NCBI GenBank assembly: GCA_028702245.1
Contig: JAQVPE010000036.1
Span: 1-7,097, forward strand
Length of the DNA stretch: 7,097 bases
Direction of reading: 5' to 3'
Origin: Candidatus Izemoplasmatales bacterium
Lineage (GTDB): Bacteria; Bacillota_I; Bacilli_A; Izemoplasmatales; Hujiaoplasmataceae
Shown here: piece by piece, positions 5,926 through 7,097 of the stretch
Layout: each line of letters starts with the position of its first letter
Numbering within the stretch: position 1 is the first letter of the stretch
Translations under genes and position numbers: made by a program
Notes under the pieces: generated by a model
The model's input: the letters and a program-made list of their open reading frames with translations, nothing else
Databases searched by the model: none
What the model was told of the DNA's origin: nothing

Positions 5926-5954
5926 ATTATATCATACTTACATAATGAAATCAA
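5926..5954 (-). promoter_or_regulatory. Internal promoter for rplS at the end of trmD
   Basis: On the minus strand TTGATT (5954-5949) and a perfect TATAAT (5931-5926) are 17 bases apart, and TGA just before TATAAT makes an extended -10 (TGN). The -35 box overlaps the trmD stop codon. Transcription would begin near 5919 and give rplS its own mRNA besides readthrough from rimM-trmD. Confidence 0.75.
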
Positions 5955-6637
5955 TCATTTTGTTGTCGCTTTTTCAGGAGATCCGGCCGTTTGTTCTTCG
6001 TTCTTTTCCGAGCTTCCTCTTGACGCCATTTCTCAATTTCCTGATGATTTCCGCTCAACAAGACATCAGGTACTTTCATGCCTAAATATTCATATGGTCT
6101 TGTATATTGGGGGAAATCAAGAAGGCCGTTATAAAATGAATCCTGCTCGAATGATTCGACCTTCCCCAAAGCTCCCGGAATGAGCCTAGTAACAGCGTCA
6201 ATGACAACCATTGCCGGTAATTCTCCGCCCGTTAAGACGTAATCGCCAATCGACAACTCAGAATCGACAAAAGCATACACCCTTTCATCAAAACCTTCAT
6301 AATGTCCGGCAATCAGGATCAGATGCTCATAGCTTGCCATTTTGATTGCCGTAGCTTGGTCAAAGGTTTCTCCCTGGGGTGATAGCAATACTTTGTTTGC
6401 CGATTCGAATCCATCAATACTCAATAAAGCTCGATGGATTGGTTCAACCGAGATAACCATTCCCGGGCCGCCGCCGTATGCCGAGTCATCGACTTGCTTA
6501 TGTTTGTTGGTCGCGTACTCTCGAAAATCGATTACTTCAATTGTAACAACACCCGCATTTTGCGCCCGTTTAATGATTGAGGTCTGAAGAAAATTGGCGA
6601 ATATTTCGGGAAAGAGCGTCAGCACCGTTATCTTCAT
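5951..6637 (-). CDS. trmD: tRNA (guanine-N1)-methyltransferase TrmD
   Basis: Transfers a methyl group from S-adenosylmethionine to N1 of G37 in tRNAs with a G36, which prevents +1 frameshifting. It is an essential SPOUT-class enzyme with a trefoil knot, active as a dimer. The 228 residues start with the typical MKITVLTLFPEIF and show RxxDDxxYGGGPGM-type VDDSAYGGGPGM (49-60), LSPQGETFDQ (85-94), the SAM-site blocks AGHYEGFDERV (110-120) and SIGDYVLTGGELPAM (129-143), R151 and the catalytic-base D166 in QDSFYNGLLDFPQYTRP, and VLLSGNHQEIEKWR (192-205). All expected key residues are present; the C-terminus is short but normal for Gram-positives. Its ATG overlaps the rimM stop (ATGA), with GGAGGGA inside the rimM end as ribosome binding site, indicating translational coupling. 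Identity is certain. Confidence 0.98.
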   Translation of the reverse strand: MKITVLTLFPEIFANFLQTSIIKRAQNAGVVTIEVIDFREYATNKHKQVDDSAYGGGPGMVISVEPIHRALLSIDGFESANKVLLSPQGETFDQATAIKMASYEHLILIAGHYEGFDERVYAFVDSELSIGDYVLTGGELPAMVVIDAVTRLIPGALGKVESFEQDSFYNGLLDFPQYTRPYEYLGMKVPDVLLSGNHQEIEKWRQEEARKRTKNKRPDLLKKRQQND

Positions 6638-7097
6638 ATCAGTCCCTCCATCTCGACAATCTGAATCTTTCTCTGTGTAAGATCGACATCAATGACAAAT
6701 TCATCTCGGAAGGGTACGAGCACCGTTTTGCTGTTTTCAAGTTCGACGACCAGATAATCTCCTTGGGGAAACTCTCTGATTGCTTTGACGATTCCTTTTT
6801 TTGTGTCGTTCAAAAAAACCTCAAGTCCCACGATCTGGTCGATGTGATATTCGTTATCGTTCTCGATTTTGATGGCCTTAGCTTCCACAAAGAGCTCTTT
6901 CCCTTTGTATTTTTCCACAAGATTGATGTCGTTGAGACCTTTAAAATGAAACAGGTCATAGCCTTTGTAGGGCGTATAACTCTCAATTTGGACGATGTCA
7001 TATCCGGATTCGGTTTTAATATAGACCTTATTGTTCTTATCATAGCGCTGTTCTTTGAAGTCGGTATCAGAGATGACTTTAAGATCACCTTTCAACC
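6634..7097 (-). CDS. rimM: Ribosome maturation factor RimM (5' end outside window)
   Basis: Binds ribosomal protein S19 and helps the 30S head mature before 16S rRNA processing is complete. About 154 codons are present. The first in-window residues read LKGDLKVISDTDFKEQRY, which matches the RimM block HGxxGExKVxxxTDFPEERF normally preceded by some 10-15 residues. The real start therefore lies beyond the window edge, and the TTG at 7095 is just the leucine of this block. The N-terminal RimM barrel runs to about residue 75. The C-terminal PRC-barrel follows from YHIDQIVGLEV, ending in the classic VPFRDEFVIDVDLTQRKI and MEGLI. The stop overlaps the trmD start by four bases. Upstream neighbours such as rpsP would be expected in Bacillota but are not visible. 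Identity is very likely. Confidence 0.95.
   Translation of the reverse strand, partial: LKGDLKVISDTDFKEQRYDKNNKVYIKTESGYDIVQIESYTPYKGYDLFHFKGLNDINLVEKYKGKELFVEAKAIKIENDNEYHIDQIVGLEVFLNDTKKGIVKAIREFPQGDYLVVELENSKTVLVPFRDEFVIDVDLTQRKIQIVEMEGLI

Noticed and set aside
7093..7095. TTG as the rimM start
   Set aside because: It is the leucine in the conserved RimM LKGDLKV block; about 10-15 residues should precede it outside the window.
1..7097. Mobile elements, CRISPR arrays, tRNA/rRNA genes, phage or defence genes
   Set aside because: None seen: no transposase or integrase frames, no regularly spaced repeats, no cloverleaf sequences; the window is almost fully accounted for by housekeeping genes.

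Overview
The window looks like ordinary chromosomal housekeeping DNA from a low-to-moderate-GC Bacillota-type bacterium (Firmicutes or a deep Mollicutes-related lineage). Support for this comes from the classic T-box leader in front of tyrS, a CcpA-like LacI-family regulator next to tyrS, the rimM-trmD-rplS order, AAGGAGG-type ribosome binding sites and sigma-A-type promoters. The code is standard: rimM and trmD end in TGA and tryptophan is TGG, so this is not a UGA-Trp mycoplasma. I cannot name the genus.

Layout, left to right. (1) Positions 1-468, minus strand: N-terminal third of a PepV-like M20 dipeptidase, cut by the window edge. (2) Positions 469-663: divergent intergenic region with a strong plus-strand promoter (TTGACT-N16-TATAAT) and a minus-strand hairpin plus U-tract in front of the peptidase. 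(3) Positions 664-2805, plus strand: P1B-2-type Zn/Cd/Pb-exporting P-type ATPase, followed by a strong hairpin at 2814-2839 that also lies just past the stop of the convergent tyrS. (4) Positions 2843-4081, minus: tyrosyl-tRNA synthetase, controlled by a T-box riboswitch at about 4103-4310. (5) Positions 4305-5324, minus: CcpA-like LacI-family regulator with its own promoter, whose -35 box and spacer are covered by a TGAAAG palindrome, suggesting autoregulation. (6) Positions 5494-7097, minus: the rimM-trmD-rplS translation operon. rimM is cut by the window edge, rimM and trmD overlap by 4 bases, and rplS has an additional promoter and a structured leader; the operon ends in an intrinsic terminator at 5461-5487.

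Most of the minus-strand genes serve translation: RimM in 30S maturation, TrmD in tRNA m1G37 methylation, L19 in the 50S subunit and TyrRS in tRNA charging. The LacI-family regulator would link carbon status to transcription. The metal ATPase is a stand-alone detoxification unit with no regulator gene beside it here.

I found no mobile element, CRISPR array, tRNA, rRNA, defence island or clearly undescribed system. The most interesting material is regulatory: the T-box helix that re-uses the lacI stop codon, the operator-like repeats in the lacI promoter, a CcpA-like protein with substitutions at expected HPr-contact positions, and the rplS leader.
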